Shown: positions 42,471 through 51,020 of the stretch, piece by piece
How positions within the stretch are numbered: the first letter of the stretch is position 1
Layout of the letters: each line of letters opens with the position of its first letter
Assembly: GCF_003075045.1 (NCBI RefSeq)
Contig: NZ_QCZD01000004.1
Location: forward strand, 1 to 64,000
Direction: 5' to 3'
Source of the DNA: Maribacter litoralis
GTDB lineage: Bacteria > Bacteroidota > Bacteroidia > Flavobacteriales > Flavobacteriaceae
DNA length: 64,000 bases
The notes under the pieces: generated by a model
Told to the model about the DNA's origin: nothing
Database searches by the model: none
Seen by the model: only the letters and a program-made list of their open reading frames with translations
Program-made: the position numbers and the translations under genes

Positions 42471-43427
42471 ATGAAAGTATTACACGTAGATATAAATCAC
42501 CCTTTAATAATTGAAAAATTTTCTGAATTAGGTTTTCAGAACGATGAAGATTACACCTCATCAAAAGAAGAGATAGAAGCTAAAATAGCCGATTATGACG
42601 GACTCATTATTAGAAGTAGGTTTACTATAGATTCCCAATTTTTAGATAAGGCAAAAAATCTAAAATTCATTGGTAGGTTAGGTGCCGGACTAGAAAATAT
42701 TGATACCAAGTATGCAAAATCTCTAGGTATTTTTCTTGCCGCCGCACCAGAAGGCAATCGTAATGCCGTTGGTGAACATGCATTAGGTATGCTTTTATCA
42801 TTATTCAACAAACTAAATACAGCAGATAAGGAAGTAAGAAATGGTAAATGGGACCGTGAAGGTAACCGTGGTATTGAACTAGAAGGAAAAGTAGTTGGGG
42901 TAATCGGTTACGGCAACATGGGCAAGGCCTTTGCCAAAAAATTAAAAGGTTTTGATGTAGATGAGGTAATCTGCTATGATATCCAAGGCGGAGTAGAAGA
43001 TGATAATGCTCGCCAAGTGGGCATTATGGAATTTCAAAGCAGAGTAGATGTTATTAGCCTACATGTGCCACAAACAGAATTAACCATTGGTATGGTTGAC
43101 GCAGCCTATCTCGAAAAATTTAAAAAACCAATTTGGATCATCAATACCGCAAGGGGCAAGTGTATAAAAACCATCGATTTGGTAGATGCCTTAAAATCGG
43201 GCAAAGTACTCGGTGCAGGTTTAGATGTATTAGAATATGAAAAGGCTTCTTTTGAAAACATGTTTACCGATGATAATTTACCAGAAGCGTTTCAATACCT
43301 AATTGAATCTGACAAAGTAATATTATCGCCCCATGTTGCTGGCTGGACCGTTGAAAGCAAAATAAAGCTTGCACAAACCGTAGTCGATAAAATAAAAGCC
43401 AAATTAGAAAGTTCCAATGAAATATAA
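42471..43427 (+). CDS. D-2-hydroxyacid dehydrogenase (SerA-like)
   Basis: A 318-residue NAD-dependent dehydrogenase of the phosphoglycerate dehydrogenase family. It has the cofactor site VVGVIGYGNMGKAFAKKL, the substrate-binding NTARGKCI and the catalytic His in LSPHVAGWTVE. It lacks the C-terminal ACT domain of long SerA, so it is the short form, and either 3-phosphoglycerate or another 2-hydroxyacid may be the substrate. It lies in a run cupin-dehydrogenase-DUF1801-VOC with gaps of 10, -11 and 6 bases. Confidence 0.9.
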   Translation: MKVLHVDINHPLIIEKFSELGFQNDEDYTSSKEEIEAKIADYDGLIIRSRFTIDSQFLDKAKNLKFIGRLGAGLENIDTKYAKSLGIFLAAAPEGNRNAVGEHALGMLLSLFNKLNTADKEVRNGKWDREGNRGIELEGKVVGVIGYGNMGKAFAKKLKGFDVDEVICYDIQGGVEDDNARQVGIMEFQSRVDVISLHVPQTELTIGMVDAAYLEKFKKPIWIINTARGKCIKTIDLVDALKSGKVLGAGLDVLEYEKASFENMFTDDNLPEAFQYLIESDKVILSPHVAGWTVESKIKLAQTVVDKIKAKLESSNEI

Positions 43428-43872
43428 AGGCAGCACACCAGACGAATATATTGCTCAACTACCACAAGAACGTAAAGAGGTTATTGAAAAGCTTAGATCA
43501 ATTATGCTTACAAATTTACCCATAGGGTTTTCAGAGCAATTAAGTTATGGTATGTTAGGTTACGTTGTTCCTCATGAACTGTATCCGGCAGGTTATCATG
43601 TACAACCAGAATTGCCGTTACCTTTTATAAATTTGGCATCACAGAAAAACTATATTGCCCTATACCACTCAGGTATATATGCAGATACAACCTTAATGAA
43701 TTGGTTCAAGGGCGAGTACCCAAAGTACTGCAAACGCAAATTAGATATGGGCAAAAGCTGTATACGATTTAAAAGTATGGATGATATCCCTTATTCCTTA
43801 ATAGAAGAATTGTGCACTAAAATGACGGTACAGCAATGGGTCGACTTGTACGAGAGTAATATAAAAAGGTAG
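43417..43872 (+). CDS. DUF1801 family protein
   Basis: This 151-residue protein has the DUF1801 (YdhG-like) pattern: STPDEYIAQLPQERKEVIEKLRSIM, EQLSYGMLGY, NYIALYHSGIY and GKSCIRFKSMDDIPYSLIEEL. The fold resembles frataxin-like or iron-binding small proteins, but the function is unsettled. It starts 11 bases inside the dehydrogenase gene, so it is translated with it. No signal peptide. Confidence 0.87.
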   Translation: MKYKGSTPDEYIAQLPQERKEVIEKLRSIMLTNLPIGFSEQLSYGMLGYVVPHELYPAGYHVQPELPLPFINLASQKNYIALYHSGIYADTTLMNWFKGEYPKYCKRKLDMGKSCIRFKSMDDIPYSLIEELCTKMTVQQWVDLYESNIKR

Positions 43873-43878
43873 ATAGAT

Positions 43879-44265
43879 ATGAAAAAAAGAGTAACAGGGC
43901 TAGGTGGTTTTTTCTTTAAAACCAAAGATCCAGATCATTCGAAAAATTGGTACAACAAACATTTAGGGTTAAATACAGATCAATACGGATGTACTTTTTG
44001 GTGGAAAGACAAAGAAGGGAACGATTGCTCGACCCAATGGAGCCCCATGAATGAAGACACTACGTATTTTAAACCTAGCCAATCTAGCTTTATGATGAAT
44101 TTTAGGGTTGAAAATCTTGTAGAGTTGTTGGAGGTTTTAAAAGAAGAAGGAGTTACCGTTATTGGAGAAATCGAAGAATTTGAATATGGAAAATTCGGAT
44201 GGATCTTAGACCCTGACGGAAATAAGCTAGAACTTTGGGAGCCAATAGATAAAGCATTTTTGTGA
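43879..44265 (+). CDS. VOC-fold (glyoxalase/bleomycin resistance-like) protein
   Basis: A 128-residue cytosolic VOC protein (GGFFFKTKDPDHSKNWYNKHLGL... FGWILDPDGNKLELWEP). The start and end motifs match the glyoxalase/dioxygenase superfamily with one domain per chain, which usually forms dimers. It begins 6 bases after the DUF1801 gene, closing a four-gene run. The substrate is unknown. Confidence 0.87.
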   Translation: MKKRVTGLGGFFFKTKDPDHSKNWYNKHLGLNTDQYGCTFWWKDKEGNDCSTQWSPMNEDTTYFKPSQSSFMMNFRVENLVELLEVLKEEGVTVIGEIEEFEYGKFGWILDPDGNKLELWEPIDKAFL

Positions 44266-44320
44266 TGTTCAAATAATTACTACATTTAACACTTATAATA
44301 ACCACCAAACAACAATTATA

Positions 44321-44701
44321 ATGTCAGAAGAAAACAAAGATTTCGGAGATAAAGCAGAAGAATCTGCAAATGAATTTAGCGAAGGAGCTAAAAAAACAGC
44401 AAATGAATTCACAGCTGGAGCGAAAGAAGCTTTCAGTGGAGCTGGAGGAGAAAATAAAAAAATGTTAGCCGGTATACTAGCCATTATAATAGGATCCTTA
44501 GGTATTCATAAATTCATATTAGGATACCAAAAAGAAGGAATAATAATGTTAGTCATTACGCTAGTATTAGGAGCCGTAACATGTGGAATAGGTGCATCTG
44601 CTATGTGGGTGGTTGGTATTATTGAAGGTATCATCTACTTAACAAAATCAGACGAAGAGTTTTACAACACATACCAAGTTGGTAGAAAACCTTGGTTCTA
44701 A
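44321..44701 (+). CDS. TM2-domain membrane protein
   Basis: A 126-residue protein. The first 45 residues are an apolipoprotein-like, charged helix rich in Ala, Glu and Lys (ESANEFSEGAKKTANEFTAGAKEAF, an 11-residue-type repeat). Two membrane segments follow, joined by LGIHKFILGYQKEG (MLAGILAIIIGSLGIHKFILG and LVITLVLGAVTCGIGASAMWVVGIIEGIIY), the TM2 signature with the D/N-R-F-like turn. The role is unknown, perhaps envelope stress. It has its own terminator. Confidence 0.88.
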   Translation: MSEENKDFGDKAEESANEFSEGAKKTANEFTAGAKEAFSGAGGENKKMLAGILAIIIGSLGIHKFILGYQKEGIIMLVITLVLGAVTCGIGASAMWVVGIIEGIIYLTKSDEEFYNTYQVGRKPWF

Positions 44702-44709
44702 ATAACATT

Positions 44710-44738
44710 GGCCAGATAAATTTTATCTGGCCTTTTTT
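44710..44738 (+). terminator. Rho-independent terminator of the TM2 gene
   Basis: Palindrome GGCCAGATAAA (44710-44720) with TTTATCTGGCC (44722-44732), then TTTTTT. Confidence 0.85.
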
Positions 44739-44780
44739 TAATTATTCTATTATCGTAATATTTCTATATACAAATATTAA

Positions 44781-45104
44781 ATGGGACTCACTAAAACACA
44801 AATATTCAATGTAGAGCAAAATGAGCTGGCCGTCATTTTTAAGGTGCTATCCAATCCTGCGCGCATTGCCATTTTGCAATATATAAGTAGGCAAGACGCC
44901 TGTATCTGTAATGATATAGTCGATGAAATTGGTCTGGCCCAACCTACAATATCTCAGCATCTAAAAGAATTAAAAAGTATAGACCTAATTAGAGGTGAAA
45001 TTGAAGGTAAAAAAGTATGCTATTGCATTAATCTACCAAAATGGACGGCAATACAAGACCTTTTGAATTCATTCTTTAATACCACAAAAAGTAACTGTTG
45101 CTAA
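44781..45104 (+). CDS. arsR: ArsR-family metal/metalloid-sensing repressor
   Basis: A 107-residue winged helix-turn-helix repressor (LSNPARIAILQYISRQDACICNDIVDEIGLAQPTISQHLKELK). The CIC motif at the start of the DNA-binding helix pair is the trivalent arsenic/antimony thiol site of classic ArsR, and the protein also ends in a Cys pair (SNCC). It lies 49 bases upstream of a GNAT gene similar to ArsN1, so arsenical sensing is likely. No arsenite pump or arsenate reductase is next to it. Confidence 0.87.
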   Translation: MGLTKTQIFNVEQNELAVIFKVLSNPARIAILQYISRQDACICNDIVDEIGLAQPTISQHLKELKSIDLIRGEIEGKKVCYCINLPKWTAIQDLLNSFFNTTKSNCC

Positions 45105-45153
45105 TGAAGCTTGTAAAATAAAACCTATAACGGTCCATTAAAATTTATAAGAA

Positions 45154-45654
45154 ATGAACAATATCACTATAAGAGCCATGTTAGCTACCGACTGGGATGC
45201 CGTAGCCAAAATATATGAGGAAGGTATTTCCACCGGTATGGCAACTTTTGAAACAAAGGTGCCTAGCTATGAGTCTTGGAACTCCGCACACATGAAAAGT
45301 TGCCGCTTTGTAGCGGAGAGCGATAGTAACATCTTAGGATGGGTTGCCCTATCGCCTGTTTCCAATAGATGCGTGTATGGCGGCGTAGCAGAAATAAGCG
45401 TCTATATTGCAAGCGATAGCAGAGGCAAAGGTCTGGGAAAACTATTACTACAACATGTGATAACGGCTAGCGAACAAGAAGGTATTTGGACCCTTCAATC
45501 TGGCGTGTTCCCCACAAATTTTGGAAGTATAAAAGTGCATGAATCCGCAGGATTTAGAATGCTTGGTAAACGCGAACGCATAGGTAAATTACATGGTAAA
45601 TGGGTAGATAATGTACTTTTTGAGAGGCGCAGTAAAGTTGTTGGTATAGATTAA
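45154..45654 (+). CDS. GNAT acetyltransferase, phosphinothricin/ArsN1-like
   Basis: A 166-residue GNAT enzyme with the acetyl-CoA loop (SVYIASDSRGKGLGKLLLQH) and the family-specific ATFET in ISTGMATFETKVPSYESW, seen in phosphinothricin N-acetyltransferases and in the ArsN1 group that acetylates arsinothricin. Location downstream of ArsR supports the ArsN1-like reading; specificity is inference. The stop codon overlaps the convergent OlsF-like gene by four bases. Confidence 0.85.
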   Translation: MNNITIRAMLATDWDAVAKIYEEGISTGMATFETKVPSYESWNSAHMKSCRFVAESDSNILGWVALSPVSNRCVYGGVAEISVYIASDSRGKGLGKLLLQHVITASEQEGIWTLQSGVFPTNFGSIKVHESAGFRMLGKRERIGKLHGKWVDNVLFERRSKVVGID

Positions 45655-47471
45655 GCCTCCTTTTCGGCATTTTGACCTTCTATCAACCTACGCTCCAACT
45701 CTGCCTGAAATTCTTCCATTACAGGTTTTACCGTACTTTCGGGTAAGTCCGCAATCTTAATGTACATTAGTCCGTCCACGGAATTATTAAAAAGCGGATC
45801 TACATTAAAAGCTACCACTTTGGCATTTTGCTTAATATACTTTTTTATAAGAACAGGCAAACGTAGGTTACCGGGTTCTACCTCATCAATTAAGCGGTCA
45901 AACTTATTTAAATCGGCTTGTGTTTCATCGAACACAAATTCTTTATCGGCATCTTTTAATTTCACCTTGAACTCCTTTTTAGGTCTAATATACTGAGCCA
46001 CATAAGGATCCCAATAATTAGACTTCATAAACTCGATCATCAACGATTTTGAGAAATTAGAGAACTGGTTACTAATACTTACCCCGCCAATAAGATATTT
46101 ATGCTCAGGAAAACGCAGTGTAGTATGCACAATACCTTTCCATAACAAGAATAAAGGCATTGGCTTTTGCTGGTACTCTTTAGTTATATATGCACGCCCC
46201 ATTTCTATGGAATGTTCCATCATACCATAAAGCTCTGGTTCTACCCTAAACAAATCTTGAACATAAAATCCGTCAATGCCATGCTTTGGAAATATTTCTG
46301 CACCCATACCCATTCGGTATGCACCAACAATACATTTAGCCTCATCGTCCCAAAGAAAAAGATGATGGTAGTAGGTGTCGAAATTATCTAGATCGATCGC
46401 TTTGTTGGTTCCTTCACCAATAGCTCTAAAAGTAACCTCACGCTGCCTACCTATTTCCTTCAAAATAAACGGCATATCTTTTTCCTTCGCTAGAAAAACT
46501 TCGTAGTTCTTACTTTGTAAAAGCCTACAATCTTTTTCCCTGAGCTTCTCAATTTCACCCTCCATGACCTCTTTTCGAACGGCGTCTGCTATTTTCTTAG
46601 GTTGTTTGGGCAGTTTAAGCGATGTAGGTATTTGATCTATTAAACGCTCTTTTTCATATGCATTGGAGAGCATATAGGTTTTTCTACGTAATAGAGCGGT
46701 ATATTCTTCGATACTTTGTTGTTCTTGCTGTGTTGCTATGGATATAGGCTGACCTATTCTCACCTTTATTGGCCTATTCCTCTGGGAAAAAACTTGAGAA
46801 GGTATCATGGCGGTTCTTAAGGAATCCCCCATTTTAGAAATCCTATAGAACAAAGAACTGTTCTTGGCATGAAAATATATTGGTACTACGGGAACGTTAG
46901 CTTTTTTTATCAGCTTGATAGCGGCTTCTTCCCAAGGCTTATCAACAATAAGCTTACCATCTTTAAAAGTAGATACTTCCCCTGCAGGAAAAACACCCAA
47001 TACATGACCGTTCTTTAAATGTTCTAAGGTTTTCTTGAACCCAGCTAAATTACTTCTGGCATCTTTATGGTCACTAAAAGGGTTTACTGGCAGTATATAA
47101 GGTTTTAAAGGCACCATTCTCTCTAAGAGAAAATTTGCCATTATCTTATAATCAGGGCGTTGCCTTACCATTAATTTAAACAACAAAATACCATCGATAG
47201 CCCCTAATGGATGGTTACTTATGGTTACATACGGCCCTTCTTTTGGCAACCGCCTAAAATCATCTTCGGGTATTTCGTAGTCGATTTCAAAATGTTCAAG
47301 AATGGCATTGGCGTAGCCTTCCCCTTCTAAATGAGCAATGGAATCATAGAATCTATTAATAGCTGATATTCTGGTGACTTTCATTAGTACCCAACCAATA
47401 AAAGTACCTAACACCCCATATTTGGAGAGATTGATAGCTTTGGCTATTTCCTTTGCGGTGACTAGACCCAT
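45651..47471 (-). CDS. olsF: Bifunctional ornithine/amino-acid lipid acyltransferase (OlsF-like)
   Basis: A 606-residue fusion. Residues 1-290 are a PlsC-type O-acyltransferase: NHPLGAIDG with His87 and Asp93, and GVFPAGEVSTF. Residues 300-560 are a GNAT-type N-acyltransferase like OlsB (AIGEGTNKAIDLDNFDTYYHHLFLWD, IVGAYRMGMG). Together they would make a two-chain amino-acid lipid (ornithine or glycine lipid) in the inner membrane. OlsF from Flavobacterium johnsoniae is the known parallel. Such lipids replace phospholipids under phosphate limitation; no regulator is adjacent. Confidence 0.8.
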   Translation of the reverse strand: MGLVTAKEIAKAINLSKYGVLGTFIGWVLMKVTRISAINRFYDSIAHLEGEGYANAILEHFEIDYEIPEDDFRRLPKEGPYVTISNHPLGAIDGILLFKLMVRQRPDYKIMANFLLERMVPLKPYILPVNPFSDHKDARSNLAGFKKTLEHLKNGHVLGVFPAGEVSTFKDGKLIVDKPWEEAAIKLIKKANVPVVPIYFHAKNSSLFYRISKMGDSLRTAMIPSQVFSQRNRPIKVRIGQPISIATQQEQQSIEEYTALLRRKTYMLSNAYEKERLIDQIPTSLKLPKQPKKIADAVRKEVMEGEIEKLREKDCRLLQSKNYEVFLAKEKDMPFILKEIGRQREVTFRAIGEGTNKAIDLDNFDTYYHHLFLWDDEAKCIVGAYRMGMGAEIFPKHGIDGFYVQDLFRVEPELYGMMEHSIEMGRAYITKEYQQKPMPLFLLWKGIVHTTLRFPEHKYLIGGVSISNQFSNFSKSLMIEFMKSNYWDPYVAQYIRPKKEFKVKLKDADKEFVFDETQADLNKFDRLIDEVEPGNLRLPVLIKKYIKQNAKVVAFNVDPLFNNSVDGLMYIKIADLPESTVKPVMEEFQAELERRLIEGQNAEKEA

Positions 47472-47553
47472 AAATTCATCCTTGTTTAAAGTGTAAATAT
47501 AGGGAAATAGCCAAAGTAGCTACCTATTAAAAACTATCGAAATAACTACTGTT

Positions 47554-48801
47554 TTATTTCACCACCAACTGCACGGTTTCTTTACCACGCTGCTCCAATA
47601 ACAGCTCATGTCCGTTTTGCAACGACTCTAACGCTTTATTATCAAAATGTCTAATGGTATACAAAGAAACATTCTCGTGATGAACTACTTTAAATTTACT
47701 TTTTAATTGCTGTAACAAGGCATCTAACCCACCAAATTTATTATCTACACAGACCGAAAAACTAATTGCCGAATTCTGAATTAGATCTACCTTAATTTTA
47801 TGTTGATGAAAAAGTTTAAAAAGCTCGCTAATGCTATCTTCTACTATAAAAGAAAAATCTAGCGAAGATAGTTTCATCAGTACTTGGTTCTTCTTAACTA
47901 TAAAACAAGGTACTTTTGGTTCTATACCAACGCCTTTACCTACCGTAGTACCTTTATTTTTTGGATTAACAAAAGACTTTACATGCAACGGAATCTCTTT
48001 ACGCTGCAAAGGCTGCAACGTTTTTGGGTGAATTACCGATGCACCATAGAATGCCAATTCAATTGCCTCTCTGTAAGAGATATTATTAAGTAATTGCGTT
48101 TCTTCAAAATACCTTGGATCGGCATTTAATACTCCCGGTACATCTTTCCAAATGGTTACCGAATCTGCGTTTAGGCAATACGCCAATATTGCGGCCGTAT
48201 AATCAGATCCTTCACGGCCTAAGGTGGTCGTAAAGTTATTATCGTCGCTACCTAAAAAACCTTGGGTAATATTCAATACCTTTTGATCGATATTGGCTAC
48301 ATTCTTTTGTGTACGTTCCCAGTCTACCGTGGTATCTCTATAATTGCTATCTGTCTTAATAAAGTTTCTGACATCTAACCAATGATTGGATATACCGGTT
48401 TCTTTTAAATATGCACTAATGATCGTGGTTGATAATAACTCACCATATCCCACAATTTGATCATAAACAAAGTTATAATTGGGAGATTTATTCCAAACCA
48501 AAAAGCCATTTATCTCATCAATAAGTATTTTAATTTCCTTATAAATAGCGTGTGAAGAATTCGGAAATAAATCGGACACTATAGCGTGATGATAATCTAC
48601 CAATTCGGACACTTTCGCAGGTATTTCCTGCTTATCGTTAAAATAGGCATTTATTATATCTTCCATGGCATTGGTGGTCTTCCCCATTGCCGAAACTACC
48701 AATAGTGTATTCTCATACCCTACTTCCTGTAAAACCTTAACTACATTTTTAACCGCATTTGCATCTTTAACCGATGCTCCACCAAATTTAAAAACCCTCA
48801 T
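47554..48801 (-). CDS. lysC: Aspartate kinase (monofunctional)
   Basis: It phosphorylates aspartate, the first step to Lys, Thr, Met and diaminopimelate. The ATG at 48801 (MRVFKFGGASVKDANAVKNV) is preferred over one two codons upstream because the kinase strand starts there. KFGGASV binds ATP; TTLGREGSDYTAAILAY and VWKDVPGVLNADPRYF are kinase-domain marks. An ACT region follows (MKLSSLDFSFIVEDSISEL). There is no homoserine dehydrogenase part, unlike ThrA. Gene order lysC-GNAT, then divergent fbp. Confidence 0.93.
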   Translation of the reverse strand: MRVFKFGGASVKDANAVKNVVKVLQEVGYENTLLVVSAMGKTTNAMEDIINAYFNDKQEIPAKVSELVDYHHAIVSDLFPNSSHAIYKEIKILIDEINGFLVWNKSPNYNFVYDQIVGYGELLSTTIISAYLKETGISNHWLDVRNFIKTDSNYRDTTVDWERTQKNVANIDQKVLNITQGFLGSDDNNFTTTLGREGSDYTAAILAYCLNADSVTIWKDVPGVLNADPRYFEETQLLNNISYREAIELAFYGASVIHPKTLQPLQRKEIPLHVKSFVNPKNKGTTVGKGVGIEPKVPCFIVKKNQVLMKLSSLDFSFIVEDSISELFKLFHQHKIKVDLIQNSAISFSVCVDNKFGGLDALLQQLKSKFKVVHHENVSLYTIRHFDNKALESLQNGHELLLEQRGKETVQLVVK

Positions 48802-48843
48802 ATTCAATCTAAATCTACACTATTATTTTCTTTTTCTTTTTTC

Positions 48844-49326
48844 TTAAGCAATGGCGTTTAAGTATGCCTTAATACCTTTTTGGTCCAATTGAACAACATC
48901 CCAATCTCTCATCACATTAGCTCCCTTACTCTCGTAAAAACCAATGGCAGGCTCGTTCCAATCCAACACTTCCCAACATATTCTTCTTACCCCTAATTCA
49001 TCACCGTACTTTACAACCTCATCTAATAGCGCCGTACCTAAGCCGGTACCACGCATTTCTTTGGTAACGATCAAATCTTCTAAATGTATTACAGGTCCTT
49101 TCCAAGTAGAATACCTAGGGTAGACCAAGGCCATACCTACAATTTTGTTATTCTTTTCTGCAACAAAGCAGTGAAACAATTTATGTTTACCAAAACCATC
49201 TTCCTTTAAATCTTGCACACTTACCTCAACAGCATCTTCTTCCTTTTCAAAAGTGGCCAATTCTTGAATCAATTGATGCACTTGTACCATGTCTTCTTTT
49301 TGGGCGACTCTAATTGTATATTCCAT
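48844..49326 (-). CDS. GNAT N-acetyltransferase, diamine-acetyltransferase-like
   Basis: A 160-residue GNAT enzyme (IRVAQKEDMVQVHQLIQELATFEKEEDAVEVSV, FVAEKNNKIVGMALVYPRYSTW, LEDLIVTKEMRGTGLGTALLDEV, WEVLDWNEPAIGFYESKGA). These four blocks match the spermidine/diamine acetyltransferase-like branch, including the ELATFEK start and WN-P-A-FYE end. It lies 42 bases upstream of lysC on the same strand. The substrate is not certain. Confidence 0.9.
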   Translation of the reverse strand: MEYTIRVAQKEDMVQVHQLIQELATFEKEEDAVEVSVQDLKEDGFGKHKLFHCFVAEKNNKIVGMALVYPRYSTWKGPVIHLEDLIVTKEMRGTGLGTALLDEVVKYGDELGVRRICWEVLDWNEPAIGFYESKGANVMRDWDVVQLDQKGIKAYLNAIA

Positions 49327-49345
49327 AATTGTTATAAATAAAACA

Positions 49346-49353
49346 CAAAGTTA
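49346..49353 (-). promoter_or_regulatory. TAnnTTTG -7 box of the GNAT gene
   Basis: The minus strand reads TAACTTTG, 20 bases upstream of the ATG at 49326. Confidence 0.55.
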
Positions 49354-49434
49354 TAAATTTAAAAAATGTAATTAAAATGAAAATGAAACGTTTAACAAAA
49401 TACACGATATTTGTATATAACCATAAACTAAAGA

Positions 49435-50445
49435 ATGTCTCCAAAAAGAAATCAGACCCTAGGAGAGTTTATTATTGAAAATCAAGACTCGTTTCAATAC
49501 TCTTCAGGCGAATTATCAAAACTTATCAATGCCATTAGATTAGCTGCAAAAGTTGTAAACCATGAGGTAAGCAAAGCAGGGCTAATAGATATTTTAGGCG
49601 GTGTTGGCGAAACCAACATACAAGGAGAAGATCAACAGAAGTTAGATCTATTCGCGAACGACAAATTCATTCAAACTCTAAAAAACAGGGAAATTGTATG
49701 CGGTATAGCTTCTGAAGAAGAAGACAGCTTTATCAGCATCAACAGTAATGATGAAAACCATCAAAATAAATATGTTGTGCTAATAGATCCCTTAGACGGT
49801 TCATCTAACATCGATGTAAACGTTTCTGTAGGTACAATTTTTTCCATTTACAGACGAGTTACCCCAATTGGTACACCAGTAACTATGGAAGATTTTTTAC
49901 AGCCAGGTCACAAACAAGTAGCTGCGGGTTATGTAGTTTACGGTACTTCTACCATGTTGGTATATACTACAGGAGATGGTGTAAACGGATTTACCTTGAA
50001 CCCTGCACTAGGTACGTTCTATCTTTCGCATCCAAATATGACCTTCCCAGAAAATGGTAGAATCTATTCGGTAAACGAAGGTAACTATGTACATTTTCAC
50101 CAAGGCGTAAAAGATTATATTAAATACTGCCAAATGGAAGAAGACGATAGACCTTATACTTCTCGTTACATAGGTTCTTTAGTATCTGACTTTCATAGAA
50201 ACATGATCAAAGGAGGCATATACATGTACCCTAAGAGCAGTGTTACTGCAAGCGGAAAATTAAGGTTGTTATACGAATGTAACCCTATGGCGTTTTTAGC
50301 AGAACAAGCTAACGGATTAGCTATTGGCGGTAAAAACAGAATTTTGGATATTGAACCAACAGAACTGCACCAACGGGTTCCGTTCTTCTGTGGTAGCCGA
50401 AATATGGTAGAAAAATTACAAGAATTCTTAGATAAATATCATTAA
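49435..50445 (+). CDS. fbp: Fructose-1,6-bisphosphatase, class I
   Basis: A 336-residue gluconeogenic enzyme. The metal and substrate motifs are [47 protein letters not shown] and, near the C-terminus, [20 protein letters not shown]. Length is typical of class I FBPase. It stands alone with a strong terminator after it. Confidence 0.97.
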   Translation: MSPKRNQTLGEFIIENQDSFQYSSGELSKLINAIRLAAKVVNHEVSKAGLIDILGGVGETNIQGEDQQKLDLFANDKFIQTLKNREIVCGIASEEEDSFISINSNDENHQNKYVVLIDPLDGSSNIDVNVSVGTIFSIYRRVTPIGTPVTMEDFLQPGHKQVAAGYVVYGTSTMLVYTTGDGVNGFTLNPALGTFYLSHPNMTFPENGRIYSVNEGNYVHFHQGVKDYIKYCQMEEDDRPYTSRYIGSLVSDFHRNMIKGGIYMYPKSSVTASGKLRLLYECNPMAFLAEQANGLAIGGKNRILDIEPTELHQRVPFFCGSRNMVEKLQEFLDKYH

Positions 50446-50473
50446 AAAAAGGGAGCTTTTAGCTCCCTTTTTC
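50446..50473 (+). terminator. Rho-independent terminator of fbp
   Basis: Stem AAAGGGAGC/GCTCCCTTT (50448-50456, 50462-50470) and trailing T. It is symmetric and may also serve the convergent TerB-like gene. Confidence 0.85.
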
Positions 50474-50495
50474 TATTACTTTTTTTGAATGTTAT

Positions 50496-50918
50496 TTAAT
50501 GCTTCAACAAGTATAAATAATCTTCAAAATCGAACTTGCCACTAAAAATAGCAACAGAACGCTCAATTACTTTGTCAGCTTTATCACCTGTAAAACCTAG
50601 TCCTATAGCATATTTTTTAATTAAAATTCTCTCTTCGTCATCAATTTCATGATCAGAATAAACAATTCTAAAAAGATCGAACAAACGCTCTAATCTTTTT
50701 TCAGAATCTGGAGTAGAATCAATTGGGTATTTGTTTTCTTTCTTAAAAACCTCCTCATACTCAGATCTGGTGATATCTAGTTTCGTTGCAAAACGATCTA
50801 GCATTTTCTTTTCCTCTGTACTTATTTCACCGTCAACCGATGCCAATGTTGCCAAAGCCGCAAAGTGCGCCAAATTTCTTCTGTGCTCACCGCTAGTATA
50901 TAAATCTGCAAAAGACAT
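50496..50918 (-). CDS. TerB-like protein
   Basis: A 140-residue all-helical acidic protein with two TerB-type calcium-like motifs (ASVDGEISTEEKKMLDRFA and YSDHEIDDEERILIKKYA). TerB domains are linked to tellurite resistance and envelope stress, but stand-alone forms in flavobacteria have unknown jobs. A second, shorter TerB-like protein is encoded after mfd in this window. It is convergent with fbp. Confidence 0.82.
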   Translation of the reverse strand: MSFADLYTSGEHRRNLAHFAALATLASVDGEISTEEKKMLDRFATKLDITRSEYEEVFKKENKYPIDSTPDSEKRLERLFDLFRIVYSDHEIDDEERILIKKYAIGLGFTGDKADKVIERSVAIFSGKFDFEDYLYLLKH

Positions 50919-50940
50919 ATCTTATTTTTTAATTATTGAG

Positions 50941-50948
50941 CAAATATA
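50941..50948 (-). promoter_or_regulatory. TAnnTTTG -7 box of the TerB-like gene
   Basis: The minus strand reads TATATTTG followed by C, 23 bases upstream of the ATG at 50918. Confidence 0.55.
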
Positions 50949-51020
50949 ATTTTTTTAGAGGTCATAGTTTACTTTGACATCAACTTTGTTAAAATACAAA
51001 ATTTGTAACTTGACAAGGCT

